Source: Macrophomina tecta
Taxonomy: Eukaryota; Ascomycota; Dothideomycetes; Botryosphaeriales; Botryosphaeriaceae
Direction of reading: 5' to 3'
Assembly (NCBI GenBank): GCA_024180945.1
Contig: JAKSGN010000035.1
Location: 496,001 to 560,000, forward strand
DNA: 64,000 nucleotides
The position numbers and the translations under genes were made by a program. The notes beneath the pieces were generated by a model that was not told the origin of the DNA, searched no databases, and worked only from the letters and a program-made list of their open reading frames with translations. Shown in pieces: positions 12,602-25,460 of this stretch. The first letter of the stretch is position 1. The number at the start of each line of letters is the position of its first letter.

Positions 12602-14943
12602 ATGTCTTCCGCGCCCTCCTCAAGCGCCGACCCCAAGGCTCCCCAGCCCGCCGGTGACCAGCACGAGATGAAGGACATGTCGCAGCCGCAACCCAGCCTC
12701 CCCATCGAGGAGGACCTCATGCAGCTGGCTCGCCTGGGCGAGATTGGCGCCATCCAGAAGCTCTTCGACACGGGCAGATACGATGCCACATACCGCGACG
12801 AACAGGGCATCACGCCGCTCCACGTACGCCTCCTCCTCCTCCTCCTCCTCCTCCTCCGCCGCCGCCGCCGCCGCCCGCGGTTCAGATACTGACAGGATTT
12901 TTCCACAGTGGGCTGCGATCAACAATCACTACGCTCTCTGCCATTTTCTTCTCAACTCGGGCGCTGACGTGAATGCGCGAGGCGGAGACGCCGTGGCCAC
13001 GCCCGTCCTGTGGGCCGCGAAACGCTGCAACTACTACATCGTTGCCCTCCTCCTATCGCGCGGTGCTGACCCGCTGCTCACCGACGACCAAGGCTTCAAT
13101 TTACTGCACAGCGCAACTTTGGACGGCAACGTTTACCAACTGGTCTTACTGCTACACCAGGACATCCCCGTCGATATCCCGGACGCTCAGGGCCATACCG
13201 CGCTTATGTGGGCTGCATACAAAGGGTTCCCCGCCGTTGTCGAGGTGCTGGTGCGTTGGGGCGCCAATGTCTACGCACGCGATGACCAAGGCTTCACGGC
13301 CCTACACTGGGCACTGGTCAAGGGTAGCGTAGGTTGCATCCAGAAGCTTATTGAGTACGGCTCGGACCGCTTCGCCGAGAACAACGAGGGCAAGACTCCC
13401 GCCATCACCGCTCAGGACATGAACTCAGTGCGCCAATGGCACAAGGCTTTATCCGACACTGGCTACAACCCGGACGGCTCTCCCAAATACTTTCCGCTGC
13501 GGAGCATAGTCAAGGACAGGAGGGCTTTCTTGAGCAAGTTCTTCTTCTTCTGGCCCTTCTTTGGGCTCATCTGCACCCTCTACATCCTGAGCCATGTGGT
13601 CATCTATGTGGCGATACCCTTGGCCCTTGGAACCTCCTATATACTACAATGGGCTGCCCAGCAGTTGTTGCGATGGGCGCCAAGTGACATGAAGACCGTA
13701 CATAAAACTGTAAGTTCATCTCGATCAAATATACAAGAGGTGAATTTAACGGAAGGTAGCCTTTCCTTTCAGGCGTTTTTGCCGGCACTCTCTTCTGGGT
13801 CGGAGTGCGTTACATTACACATATTCTGCCTTGTAAGCGATCATTGTTGTGTCTCACAGGCAGGAAACCGAGCTTTGACAAAGTATAGGGACTTTTACCA
13901 CCAATCCATTCACGAACATTTTCTTCATGATCAGCTACTCTTTAACGACATATTTCTACTTTTTGACCATGACCACAGATCCTGGATATATCCCCAAGTC
14001 GAGTTCACGAGCACAACAGAAAGCTGTAATAGACGAGCTTCTTGAGATTCGCAAGTTTGACGAAGCAAACTTCTGCGTCCATTGCATGGTTCGCCGTCCC
14101 TTGAGGAGCAAACACTGCAAACGTTGCAATCGATGTGTCGCCAAGGAAGATCACCACTGCCCCTGGGTCGATAACTGCGTTGCAAACAACAACCACCGCC
14201 ACTTCGTCATGTACATCTCCTGTCTGGAGATAGGCATTATATTCCTCGTCCGCCTTGTGCTATCATACCTGATCGCCCTGCCGCCGCCCTCGGAGACACC
14301 ACAATGCAACGTGCTCGATCAGGACCTGTGCTCGACGCTGCACAAGGACCCCTTCACCATTATCCTCGCCATCTGGGCGACGCTCCAGCTCGTCTGGGTG
14401 ACGATGCTCCTGGTTGTGCAACTGCTCCAGATCGCGCGAGCTCAGACGACGTTCGAGGCGATGCGCAACAACGGCCACGGCCACGCCTCGGCGCCCGACC
14501 CTCTTACCTCCTTCCTCACCACGGGCAGCACCTCAGCCGTAGGTGGTCAGGTCGACGCCGCGGGCGCTGGGCCAACAGCCGGCACGCCTGGTCAGCGCCC
14601 CCATCATAAGACGGGCTGTCTCGACCAGTGGAAGCGCATGCTCGGCATCGACACCTTCATCGCTACCGCCCTGCACGGATCGAACGCTCCAGCCGTACTT
14701 GCCCAACGCCGCGAGAACCCATTTACCCGCGGCTGCCTCACGAATTGTCGCGATTTTTGGTGCGATCCTGCGCCCTTGTTCAGGCGCCGCGAGAATGGTG
14801 AGGCCATTTTGGCGGGCGATCGGATTAATTGGACTAGGGTGTACGAGCCGCCGCCGAAGATGAAGGCGAGGAGGGGTGGTGCGGCCGGGGATGACCGTGG
14901 GGGGAGGTATGAGAGCGTTGCGGCGGAGGAGGAGGACGTATGA
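12602..14943 (+). CDS. AKR1: Ankyrin-repeat DHHC palmitoyltransferase AKR1
   Basis: Golgi/endosomal protein S-acyltransferase of 716 residues. Exons are 12602-12823, 12909-13709, 13760-13832 and 13889-14943. A hydrophilic N-terminus is followed by about six ankyrin repeats (residues 55-275, e.g. [32 protein letters not shown]). Then come two hydrophobic segments ([17 protein letters not shown] onward), the third exon completing another span ([15 protein letters not shown]), and the cysteine-rich domain [16 protein letters not shown] with DHHC at about residues 453-456. Two more spans and a polar tail follow. The catalytic Cys and the TTxE-like tail region are present. In yeast the enzyme palmitoylates Yck2 and other plasma-membrane proteins. 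Choosing the acceptor before CCTTTCC and one after AAGTATAG restores the expected PFLSGVFAG and LPWTFTTNPF junctions. Confidence 0.93.
12826..12872. repeat. CTC/GCC microsatellite in AKR1 intron 1
   Basis: A run of CTC (TCC) units passing into GCC units fills most of the first AKR1 intron (12824-12908). Because the array can be read through in frame it produces false Leu-, Arg- or Ser-rich extensions on either strand. It ends close to the branch/acceptor region, so its length could vary without touching the splice sites. Confidence 0.85.
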
Positions 14944-16518
14944 GTGGGGATGTGGGTTGTAGTTGTGCAGGTTTTGGTTTCTTTCTGGGCTTTCCGCTTT
15001 AAGATGGTGGAATGATTTTTGGTTGGAGGCGGGAAGCAAAGCAGGAGGGTTAAATGGGAGAAGGTGTTGTTGTGGTTTTTTTTTTTTTTTTTTTTTCCTT
15101 CTCTCTCATGCAGGGATAATAGACGGGTTGCACGGATTAATTCTTTGCTTTATTAAGTCCGATTCTATTTTTTGCGGATAAGGAAGGGGACCAAAGCGGA
15201 GCACAGCAAGCGGGCGCGGGGTGCTTTTGTTGTTCTTCTCGTAGTTGACTTTTGCGCACCTCTACCTGTAGTATACATATGATATAATGACATGAGGGGA
15301 AATAACAGTAATAATCTGGGCCCATGGTCTTTTTGAAGTCAGATCTCCTGCTGATTATTTCGCATTTGCCGAGTGAGAGTGAGAGTGCTGCCCGGTCAGC
15401 GTTGGGGTGATCACTGGACTAATTGTCCCAGTCTATGGGGTGCGAATGTTCAAATGGGGGTTAGAGCGAGAAGTGGAGTGGGGCCGGGGGGCGGGGGGTT
15501 CTTTTACTATGCATGGCTGCTGATGGGGAAGAGAGGGGGCGGAGGAGGAGGAGGAGGAGAAATGAGAGCGCGGGTTCTATGTCTGAAGCGGCTCGACAGG
15601 GGTGTTTGTGAATGTTTTTGCGCCGTCGTTATCTCTTTCTCTCCCCCCCCCCTTTTTTTTTTTGTCCCCGCCGAGATCTGGTGGTATCAAGACTGTTGGC
15701 CCAGGAAAACCACCCTCTTCCCCACTTCCATACTTGCGCGCAGCGAAGGACGTGGCATTGATCTTTCTTTCCATGAATTTCTGCCGGTGCGTGCTCTTTG
15801 CGCTTGCCTCAATTGATCTTTGGCGGTGCTCTTGACGATTCGGCAAAATGAGGTGAGGTCGTCGTCACGGGTACTCGCTAGCGACAGGAGTGGGTTATTC
15901 AGCGGGAATTGGGGTGAGGCACTCAGGGTGGAGGAAGATCTCAAACAGTGGAGTGAGTGGGGCGGGTGGGATTGGGAAGTGAAGTAGAGGAGGTTAAGGG
16001 TGAGGATGGCTTTAGCTTTTACACTTGAATATGCAAGATGATCAGGGAGTTGGAACAAGCATTTGTGAAGTTTGGACCTCCACAAAGACAGACGCCGATG
16101 GCCTTGAAGGGGTGAGAGCAGGCACCTAAGTCGCGTTGAAGGGAAGCGCCGGTTGCCGGGGGTTCGTGGTTGGAGGCATGGCAGAGGTGGATAACCTTGA
16201 TAACGAACGACTGTTCTAAAATGTGTGAACGACAAAACAGACATGCCCCATTGTGGAGCTCGATAGCCTTTGAATCGCACCCCGGAACCACAATGTCTCG
16301 ATATGAGTAGGAACCACCATCACGCGTGCCGACGAGCGTAACGGAAGGGACAATTCCGAGCTAAACCGCCCATCTGGAGGTCATATCTTCTCCTCCCATG
16401 CTTCCTCCGCTCTCCCTTTTTCGACCGAACAAATAGAACAAACATTCTCGACAATCCTCCTAGTCCCACCCGATATAGAGACTCAAATTTCAAGCCGCTC
16501 GCTATGCCTAAGCTCTCT
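14944..16518. other. Intergenic region with homopolymer and GGA tracts
   Basis: The 1.6 kb lie between convergent AKR1 and the MFS transporter. It contains a T-run near 15077-15096, G-rich and (GGA)n stretches near 15480-15560, and a C-run joined to a T-run near 15643-15662. No gene is supported; open frames here lack ATG starts or domains. Confidence 0.55.
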
Positions 16519-18393
16519 CTAATCTCTCCCATTCACTCTCCCGCCATTTCCCCCTTCCCTCCCGGCCAAACATCTCCCCCCTCGCGCTTCTTCCTCCTCA
16601 TCATGAGGCCCCTCCTCCCCCTCCTCACCATCCAAATCATCCATATGCTCCCTCGCCCACGGACTCCTCTCCCTCAAGACCCTGCCATACCGACTCCACA
16701 CGAACGGGATAGGCACAAGCACGAGCGCGAGCGCGGCGAGCAGCAATCCTGCCCAGCGGAAGCCGAGGCGCGTGAACAGTCCGTGGGCGAAGAGCGGGAA
16801 AGCGGCGCCGAAGAGGTTGCGCACGAGGCCAATGCCGGCGAGGGCGGAGGCGGAGTAGACCTTGTACGAGTCCTCGGTGTAGGTGAAGGTCATGAGGATG
16901 AGGGTGTAGAAGGACCAGCCCCACAGGGCGGAGGCGAGGATCGGGATGGACGGATGGATCGAGGACGAGGTGGTTAGGGCGAACCAGGTGAGAGAGATGG
17001 GGAAGGCTGGAGGGAGCGGGTCGTTGTTAATTGAGTTGTGGTGGTAGGGGAGGAAGTAAAGAAGACGCACCGATGGCGGCGATCTTGCCCATCTGGACGC
17101 GCGCTTCGGGCACATTTTTGCCGCCCGATTCGTGGACTTTGCGTTGGTAGTAGCGCTCTTGCCAGATGTTGGTGATGGGGCCGAGGCTGATGCCGGCACA
17201 GATGCCGAGGAAGGAGATGCCGACGCCGATGGTGTCGAAACCGTGGCCCTGGCCGAAGACAAGGGCGAAGGCTGTGTTGAAGAGGAAACTCAAGCCGTAG
17301 AGGTATCCGTTGTACAGAGCGGCGAACATAATGATGGCTTCGGAGGCTAGGAAACGGAAAGGTCTTGCAAGCGTCAGGGCGAAGAGCTCCTTCACGCCCC
17401 TCTTCTTCAGAGTGTCCGGCACATCGATGTTGCTGGTGTTGTTGAGTTTGCGAGCACGCTCCACGCGCCGGGCGAGGATGATGCTGTGGCGTGTCTCTCC
17501 GCAGAAGAGCAGTGATGCGGTCATGATAGCCCATAGACTTCCGCAAATACCAAGGAGGGCCCAGAACACGTCCCGCCAGCCCCTTGTTTGGGCGACGAAC
17601 GACATGAGGAAGAATCCCGTGGGCGAGCCGCAGGTGGCTGCCCAGAGATAGAGAGACATTGCTGGACCAGTGTCATGCGGGTGGTAAAGGTCGGCAATGG
17701 TACCGCCAAAATTGGCTGAGGACGCATGAGAATGATTTGAGACGTGCGGGATGGCATCCTGGGTGTACGTACCAATTGTAACAGAGGAAAAGTACCCCGA
17801 CAGAAGTCTAATCGGGATGAACACCGCAAGGCTTGGAACTAGAGCCGATGCTGCAAGACAGACAAGGAAAATGAAATAAGCGTAAATGTAAATTGGCCGT
17901 CTTCCGTAGTACTGCGAGACGATCAGAAACTGGATATTAACTGAGCTGCGCTCGGCGCATCATACCTCGGAAAGCGGTGCCCTATGAGGAGTCAGCAGGT
18001 TGTATCATGCCGCTCAGCGGGCGTAGATACGCACAAAGTCATTGGACCAAAAGCCAAGCCCAGCACATACAACGACAATCCCAGAGTTCCAGCCTCTGGT
18101 GACAGCCCGAACTCGTCGGCGAATTTTTTGGTTGCGGGTGAAAAGCCAGAAGCGCCCCAACTGACAGACAGGTCAATCAGAAGAATGGGCCCAATCATAA
18201 GCCACTTCTTCCACCTCGGCCAGTTTCGCGGATCTTCAGGGTCTCCGGGCGAGAAGTGGACGACAGCGACGAGGGAGGCATCGGGGCGGCGCGTCTCTTG
18301 GGCCTTGCTGCTGCTGCTGCCATAATCCTGTCCGCGATCACCGGAGGCGAGGAGCGGCTGAGTGATACCGGCGCCGGGGGCGTTGGTGGCCAT
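16519..18393 (-). CDS. MFS transporter, DHA1 (polyamine/drug-H+ antiporter) type
   Basis: Plasma-membrane-type major facilitator of 548 residues with about 12 spans. Exons in gene order are 18393-18035, 17981-17966 (a 16-base microexon), 17911-17773, 17715-17071 and 17006-16519. The cytosolic N-terminus carries the family signature DPEDPRNWPRWKKW before span 1. Splicing the microexon rebuilds the motif GPMTLAPLSEYYGRRPIY between spans 2 and 3, diagnostic of the DHA1 group, and the next junction gives GGTIADLYHPHDTGPAMS. The C-terminal half begins after a long central loop. An upstream in-frame ATG at 18414 has a poor context; the ATG at 18393 (GCCATGG) is preferred. Substrate unknown: polyamines, azoles or other toxic compounds are typical. 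Confidence 0.9.
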
Positions 18394-19674
18394 GGCGTCT
18401 TCTGGTAGAAGCATTCAAGGGAGCGCGACCTCCCCGGAATGCTTTGAGGTTGTGCGTGGGAAGAGGAAGGACAGTGAGCTCGGGGCCGGTGACGTCTATT
18501 AAAGCATGCGGGCTGTGGTTGATGGGCGCCGACTTCCCCACCGTCGCACAGACACCGGACGAGATAAGAGGCAGAACGGGGCTGGCCCGCGATTTACACC
18601 TAATAGCCGGATTCGGAAGCTCTTCGTGCAGGGCTGAGCACGTCACGATGGCGCACGGGATCCGCGAGGTGCGCAAACCAACACCACCAAGGCGGGAAGG
18701 ATGGAGGCGGGCGTGGAGGAGAGAAGAGGAGACCGCATGGTGGCAGGAGGTCGGATCATGGTGCGAATGCTGTGCAAGTAATAAAGGCGCGGGGCGGCGT
18801 GTCGGTCGCGTCGATGGCCTGGTCAACTGACGTTTTGGGGACGCGGGTGGCGCAGAAGCCTCGAGTCGGGGCTGATTCGTCGGGGAGCCGGAGTCGGTCA
18901 CATGATCCTGCGGCAGTCTCGAAAGGGCATCTTGCTGCACAGCAACAACTTCCGACGTCGCAAGCCTCTGACATATTTCTCTTTCCACAGAGGACGTTGG
19001 CAGGTAGCCAATAGGACGGCCAGACAACAGGACGCGCGGCAGCGCTGGCTAGTCCGAAGCGCTGCAGGCGCGACCACGGGATGACATGCCCCAGGCCAGG
19101 ACTTCGAGACCAGCCAGTTTCAGCAGGCTCCGCGATGCAATGGCCTAGAAGGTGGGTGCCGTCTCTCGCCAGTGGAGCAGGCTGGCGTTTCGCAGTTGAG
19201 CTGGGTTGGCCACTCTGCTACAGCAAAAGCTCGTGGACAACCGTTCTGTAATGCACAGAGCTTTGGTCATCCTCCGCGTGGGAACTATTCAGCCATGGCG
19301 TGGTGCCGAGCAGCAGAAGCAAAATAAAATAAAAGCCCGGCTTGATGGCTAGACCCGTTCCGAGACACGATCATCTCGACTGCGTCTTCATCCGGCCTTG
19401 AGCTGAGGTTGGCGATTGGCCGTTTTGTGTACACTCTCTTCCCAAACCAGCCCTTGCGGCGGCTGGCCCTCGGCCATTGGTGGGTGCCAAAAGTGAGCTG
19501 AGACGGCCAGAGTCTTTAATAAGCTTGCATGTTACTCTCTCTCTTTTCTTTTTCCCGCCCGCCCCCCGCAACCGCCAACACCACAACAACACATCGCCCC
19601 AAGCTCGGGAGCTTTGACAACAACCACCAGCACCACCGCCATCCGCCATCCGCCATCCGCCCAATTCCGCAGCA
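18394..19674. other. Divergent intergenic region
   Basis: These 1.28 kb separate the divergently transcribed MFS transporter and the membrane-protein gene at 19675. No coding or RNA gene is recognised. The last 100 bases before 19675 are rich in CCA/CCG and CAAC, typical of a fungal 5' leader. Confidence 0.5.
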
Positions 19675-20624
19675 ATGGTCTCCACTCGCAGCCACCCCTC
19701 CGCCTTCCCCCCGCCCGAGCTCGCCTCGCCCACCAAATCGCCCTCCAAGCGCGGCGCCTCACGCGCATCATCGACCGCGCCGCCCGTCGCGCAACCCAGC
19801 AACAAGACATCGACCACCCAAGCTGCCAACACCACCCCCGCCGCCCTCGCCGCCTCATCCACCTCGTCCGATCCGTCAACATGGACGCACACGCCCTCCA
19901 ATCTCACCCTCGCCTGGCTCGCCCTCTCGCTCCCGCTCGTCATCTGGGACACGGGGTACATGCTGCTGCGGCCCCACAGCATGCCCGGCGGCTACCTCCA
20001 CTGGCCCATCTGGCAGCCCTACGCGCTGTACGGCACCGTCGACCACGTCTACGGCTTCCCCGCCTACGAGAAGGGCGACGGGTTCGGCGCGGCGCAAGCG
20101 ACGCTCAACGCGGTCGAGACGCTGCTCTACCTCGGCTACCTCGCCGTCGTCTTCGCTTCGGGCAGGCAAGCGCCCGAGACGCCGGGGCGGGGCGCGCCCG
20201 ACAAGGCGCGGGTCGGCGGAGCGGTGGGCGGAGCGAGGGCAGTCGGCGGGCGGGTCGCGGCGCAGGCGGTTCTGCTCGCGTTTGCGGCGAGCGTGATGAC
20301 GCTGAGCAAGACGGTGTTGTACTGGCTGAACGAGGCCTGGAGCGGGTTCGATAATATCGGGCACAACGATGCTGTGAGCTTGGTGTTCTTGTGGGTCATT
20401 CCGAAGTGAGTATTGCCCCTCCTTTCTCGTCCCAGCTGACGGCAGTCGTGCCGTGGTGGTGTTTCCCTCACCCTCTTCCATTGGGCGGAGTGCTGACGCT
20501 GTCTCCGCAACGCAGCGGTCTGTGGCTTATTTTCCCGACCTACATGATCTACGTGTTCGGCGGGGAGATCGTGCAGGGCTTGGAGGCTGCTGGTGCGGCC
20601 GCGTCGTCCAAGAAGTCGCAGTAA
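19675..20624 (+). CDS. Conserved fungal multi-span membrane protein, possibly EXPERA/EBP-like
   Basis: Two exons (19675-20405, 20516-20624) encode 279 residues. The first 70 residues are Ser/Thr/Ala/Pro-rich and disordered. Then four or five hydrophobic segments follow: LAWLALSLPLVIWDTGYML (about 79-97), ETLLYLGYLAVVFASG (148-163), AQAVLLAFAASVMTL (196-210) and a pair across the splice junction, SLVFLWVIPNGLWLIFP (235-251). The tail ends in KKSQ, a possible but imperfect KKXX-type ER signal. The arrangement, with a conserved WDTGY and a PNGLW-IFP motif in the last span, recalls the EXPERA/emopamil-binding-like fold, but the assignment is tentative and no reaction is claimed. Confidence 0.8.
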
Positions 20625-21117
20625 TGGACTGCGTTTTGACAGCATCCGGCTTGGAGCTTGTAGATGTGTTGATACGCCAAGTGTGCCTCGTTTTCCCATC
20701 TTTTCTTCTCAAGTCACGATGAAGAGGATTCCACCAATTATACCCTTTTCTCGCTTCAATGAGGTTCAGCGGCGCGTACTTGTTTTGTTCGTCCATCGTG
20801 AAGTCGTTCTCGCGCTGCTATTTTGGCGCTTGGATTCGGCTCAGCAGAGATGTCTTTCCGATACGACAACGCCCGGAACATTCCTTTCATCGATTCCAAT
20901 GCTCTACGATTCACAGCTCTCTTCTGAGTGACAATTAGCGCTGGGATAATGCAAGCAATGGTATTACGTGGCTGGAGTAAACTCCGCATATCGAGTTGAT
21001 ACAATGTCCCCAAGTGGCCAGGAAGGCAATTCCGTCCCACTCCAACGGTGTTGCGTTGCTGAATAGCCCTTCGCTTGCAATTTTCCATTCTCGGCCCCTC
21101 TTCAAGTCCTACTTCTC
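20625..21117. other. Intergenic region between convergent genes
   Basis: The 493 bp contain the 3' UTRs of the two convergent genes. Nothing else is recognised. Confidence 0.45.
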
Positions 21118-21759
21118 TTACAGTGTTCTGAGCAAGTCTTTCACTTCGTCCGAGGTTTCGAGACCGTCTATCTCCGCGGTGTGCCTGTCGTGGAAGCTAC
21201 GCTGCTGACGACCCATTTCCTGCAGCTCATTCAAGGTCTCTTCACTTATGTCGGGCTGATGGAATGCCACCAGGGCGTCGATGACCGCGCGATCAGTTGC
21301 ATGCGTCATTGGCACCAGAGATGGAGGCACGGAACCGACCGATAGCAGATTGTGCCTAACTCGCAGCGACTGGACCAGATACTCTGCTTCATCATTAAGG
21401 TCCAAGCATCGGTTCCACAAAGACTTGAGAGAAGGTGATGTTAGCAGAACAATTTCTCAGTATTGGTGGAGGCTCCCATGGCGCTTCACCGCTCTGCTTG
21501 CTACATTCTCAGCGCGCTCTCTACCGAGTATTCGCATGTCCAACGACACGTTGTTGCGGACGGAGCTGATTAGGGAATCCTTGCGGAGGGTGTTGGCGGC
21601 GCTCAACCTCAAAATCTCGCTATAAGCGCGCCTGCGACGGTGGACCCAGGAGTGTAGCTCTTCTTGGAGATCATTCCGGGAGCCCGGATCGAGACAGTTA
21701 TCACTCTTGTCGTGGAGGATCCAGAGCGTCACGCGCTCAGAGAGGTTGGCGGCCGGCAT
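21118..21759 (-). CDS. Hypothetical protein, helical, two exons
   Basis: Modelled as exons 21759-21490 and 21423-21118 (191 residues), joined by an intron with donor GTGAAG, a GCTAAC branch site and acceptor CAAG. The frame is open for about 190 bp upstream of the chosen ATG but has no other ATG, so an additional 5' exon is possible. The product is charged and helix-prone (e.g. EELHSWVHRRRRAYSEILRL and EETLNELQEMGRQQ), with no signal peptide, membrane span or recognisable domain. The N-terminus is the least certain part. It could be a small lineage-specific gene. Confidence 0.5.
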
Positions 21760-22277
21760 GATAATTGGGCTGCCGGATTGGCTAATTGTATGAAAGAGTA
21801 GAGTGTTCTGTTGAGCGAGAGCAGAATCAAGTGGTGTACTGAGTGACAAAGTAGTGTTGACTAGTATGTTGACTGAAAGAGTATAGTAATCAATGTAAGT
21901 TCAGCGGGAGGAAAGGATGCTGAAAAGCGGCCTCCTGTTGAATGCGGCGCGGGCGAGAGCGTACAAATGGCAAGCGCGGTCGCTATAAAGCCGGGCCATT
22001 CCCGACCAGGAACCAAGCAGGTCAATGCATCTCTGCTGATGCAGTTACATACATTCGTTGACAATCAAATTTCGCAAAAGAAGCGGCTTGGTTCGGCGGT
22101 GTCAGTTAAACAATAAGGGTAGGGGATGAGCCACTCCGTCATATGGGTCCCAAAATTCATTCTCCACCCCTCCCCCCCCTTCTTTACGCATGAAAGGTGC
22201 CGTAGACTCCTCTTATCCGTACGCTTCCACACTGTTTTCTCTCCCGCCTTCCGAACGCCACACTCCGAGTGTTTTAT
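21760..22277. other. Intergenic region, nothing recognised
   Basis: The 518 bp contain a C-run near 22170 and the presumed 3' UTR of the zinc-cluster regulator at its right end. No further feature is seen. Confidence 0.45.
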
Positions 22278-25200
22278 TCATTGATCGTAGACGCCGAACA
22301 AAGGCACTGCAGAATCGCTGATACCCTGCACCGCCGCTTCTCCATGTATACGTGGGCTTCCCACCGCTGGTGTATTGCTCGGCCATGCCCATAATGCGTC
22401 AAAGTCAATATGCTCCTCACCGGCTGACGATCCGTCCTCACTCCTAAGGCTCGGCAATCCAGTCACACTGTCTAACGCATTAAGGTCCAACAAATTTGAT
22501 AGTGAAAGATTGCGCGACAAAGTCGGTGGCGCGCCACTAAAGTTACTACCGACAGGCGACGGAGCCATTGCAGGACCAGACGACGGAACGCCACCAACAG
22601 GGTTGTGTGGGGTTGTTGCTCCAACAGGCGTTGTGACTGTGGGACTGAGAAGGGCTGTGGAAGACAAATGAGATTGTGCAGATTGGTTAAGCTCTTGGTT
22701 GGTGCCAAGGTGAACTGAAGTAGGTCCCGCTGTACCTGAGAAATTCGCTGTCTGCTGAAAAGTTTGTGGATATTGTTGGCTTTCAGCAGGTACAGATGGC
22801 CGCAATGTCGGGCCCGGATATTGCTGCTGGGTTGGAGTGGGTTGATTCAGGGAGCCCATGGGATTGACTTGGGATGGCTGCAGTCGGCGCCGACGTTCGC
22901 GCTGCTGGTTGACAACATCTTTGAAAGTCTCAAGAATATGGAAAAGGCGGGAAGCTTGTTGGTCGCACTCAGCACAATAAGCCATAACGTTGACGGCATT
23001 GTTGATGCACATGTCGGCTTCTCGACTCATGTAAAGCCCAGCGAACTCGTTGGCCAGGAGGACGAGTGCTGATGCGAAAAGAAAATACATCACAGCCGGA
23101 TTGCGCCGCGGAAGGTATCCTGCCTCAAAAGCAGCTTGGACAAGGACAATGCTGTGCGATGAAGCTATCACGCATGCCTCGCTGAACTTTTCCATTCGGG
23201 AATACTTATTCCGAGCATGGCTATTGGATCCTTGATGACCCATCTCCTTTTGTGTTTCGGCGTTCAAAATGAACAGGAAAAACGGTCTGGTAAGAAGGAT
23301 GATTGAGTGGCAGTAGAAAAGGTTGACGTGGAGAATAGCGATTCCCTGACTAGGGCAGGCTGACGGTGCTTGTCGCCAATGGAGTTGAGGCGCTAAGGCT
23401 TTGGGCCAAAGCTTGCATACATCGGCAATTTCTTGGGCGAGGCGTGTGCTAATCTTCCGCTGTTGATAGACTTCTTTGAGAATCCTTCCAATAACGGAAC
23501 AGCTTCGCACAGCAGCTTCGAGGGCACTAGCATTTGTCCTTCCTTGGTTGATGGTCGTCTGGAAGGCCGAGTCGAATCCGAACGCATCCTGTTCCTCAGG
23601 CTGGGCCGGGCGTAGTGTGTCGCCGCTGCAGTCTTCTTCCGATATCGCCACCGGCCTGCCGAGTGAAAAAGACAGAAATCGATCCATCACGAATAGCGAG
23701 CGCCACATATTTCGCCTTGCAGCTTGCTCGTCTTGGCCAAAGATGACCATGGTCTCTTCACGGTGAAGTCCCAGAGCATAAGCAGATCGCACAGCCATAC
23801 CTTGATGAAAGTCAGCGGCTGAGCGAGACTCTCAGACAGACAGCTTCGACACTTCGCACATACCCAAGAGAGCGAACGCTGTATTCCTTTTCGACTTGAC
23901 CAACATGTAATACGACATCAAGAGCAAGGCCTGGACGGACCAAAAATCGGCATCCTCGAACCCATGCAAAGGATCATTGAGATTCTTAGCGTTCATGTAA
24001 AAAACCTCCGCCCTATCCGGGTGGTCTCGATGGAGCTTGTCAATGATGGCGGCATCCGGCGTCCCTGGACGAGGAGTTGCTAGCATGAGTCCGATGGCAA
24101 AAACGAGATTGAGCAGACATAGCCATGACGGTTCGGTAGTCAGCGGATCAGAGTAACAGCGTTCCAAAGCAGCCGTGAATGCGTGTCTTTCGAAGATTTG
24201 AAGAAAGCCATGGGTATTGACAAAGAACGACTCCATTAGGATATATGCGGTCCTCTTGTCCGGTAGCAGGTTGGTGTGCCTCATGTTTGCTGGTAAGGAG
24301 AACGGAATTTCGGTGATCTTGTGTCTCCGTGGATCGGTTGTAAATGCTGACGGACCGGCAACATTTTCCACCATCATCCGCAGCAGCTGGAGAAATGATA
24401 ATGATGCTGCATCGCCCACGTACAGCAATCGGCCAGTCGGATCCTGAAGCATCCGCATCTGGGAATATACCACGGCCTCTTCATCGTTGCCGTCGGTGCT
24501 AGCCGTATTAGAGGTACCATGAGGCTTGGGGCCTTCTTCCACGCGTGTGGCAAATTGCTGAAGAGACCTTGCTGCAGCCTCAGCAGCCTCGATGGCGTCG
24601 GGCTCGACTGTCGTGGCCAGAGGATCAGAACGTTTTGAGGATGCAGGGTCTGGAGGTCTTTGGATTTCTTGTGATTGGAACGCTGGTCTCGTCTGTTGCG
24701 GTGATGGGACGGACGACCTTTGGATGACCGGGGAGCGTTGATGATTTCCGTTCACGGTGGTACCCCCGTTGACGGATTCACCGGCACCACTTGGACGGCT
24801 CGGAGCATTTGCCGACCCGTTCTCCGTTTGGAGCTTCTTAGATGGCGGAGCCTCCCCTGGCGCGTCTCCATCCCGGTCGAGGTAAGTGCAGGTAAACTTG
24901 CGCTACGGGAGACGAATGAGTGAGATATTACCCGCTACAGGAGCAGGCTTTAGTACCTTTTCACATGTGTTGCATGGGTACAAGCCGTTGCACTACAGCG
25001 AGAGTTAGTAACAGTGTCTTCTATAGGCGTTGCCCGCAGTGCTGTGGCCCATAGATGGCCGATGCCACATGTTCGTTCAGCGAACACACGGTTCTGACAG
25101 GCCAGTCTCCAGCAAAACTCACACGGGCGGCACGATACGAATGGCTTCAGATAGCCGAAGCCTCGGCGCAAGGCGCGATTGACGAGGCGCGGGTTGGGCA

Positions 25201-25460
25201 GGGCAAGAGAAAGCTGGGCTAGGATAAGGGGTTTGAGAAGACCGAGAACGGGAGGCATGGAGATTGATCCACGTTTGCTTGGCGGATGAGGCGGCATTGC
25301 AGATGGGGTAGCCGGAAGGAGATCTGGAGACGGAGGCGGAGGCGGAAGTGGAAAGAGAACGCAATTGGAATTGACTCACCTTCTGCTTCCGGCGTTTGCA
25401 GACCTCGCAGGCCTGAGCCGTCCGCTGGCGCTGCTCGGGCGGTACCTTGGGGCGCGTCAT
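22278..25460 (-). CDS. Zn(II)2Cys6 transcription factor with Fungal_trans domain
   Basis: Nuclear regulator of 892 residues. Exons in gene order: 25460-25380, 24992-24957, 24902-23864 and 23800-22278. The zinc cluster is split over the first three exons: CEVCKRRKQK, then CNGLYPCNTCEK after a 387-bp intron, then RKFTC. This gives the spacing CX2CX6CX5CX2CX6C (Cys18 to Cys44). The central Fungal_trans (PF04082-like) domain contains the signature ALLGMAVRSAYALGLHRE, formed exactly across the third splice junction. The C-terminal third is Gln/Pro/Ser-rich and probably activating, ending DSAVPLFGVYDQ. The first intron is unusually long for this window, so a missed exon there is possible, though the cluster spacing argues against it. 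No specific orthologue or target is recognised. Confidence 0.9.

Noticed and set aside
12744..12908. Ser-rich start of AKR1 through the microsatellite
   Set aside because: It is intron 1 read through; the ATG at 12602 with GT-AG removal keeps the ankyrin domain in frame.
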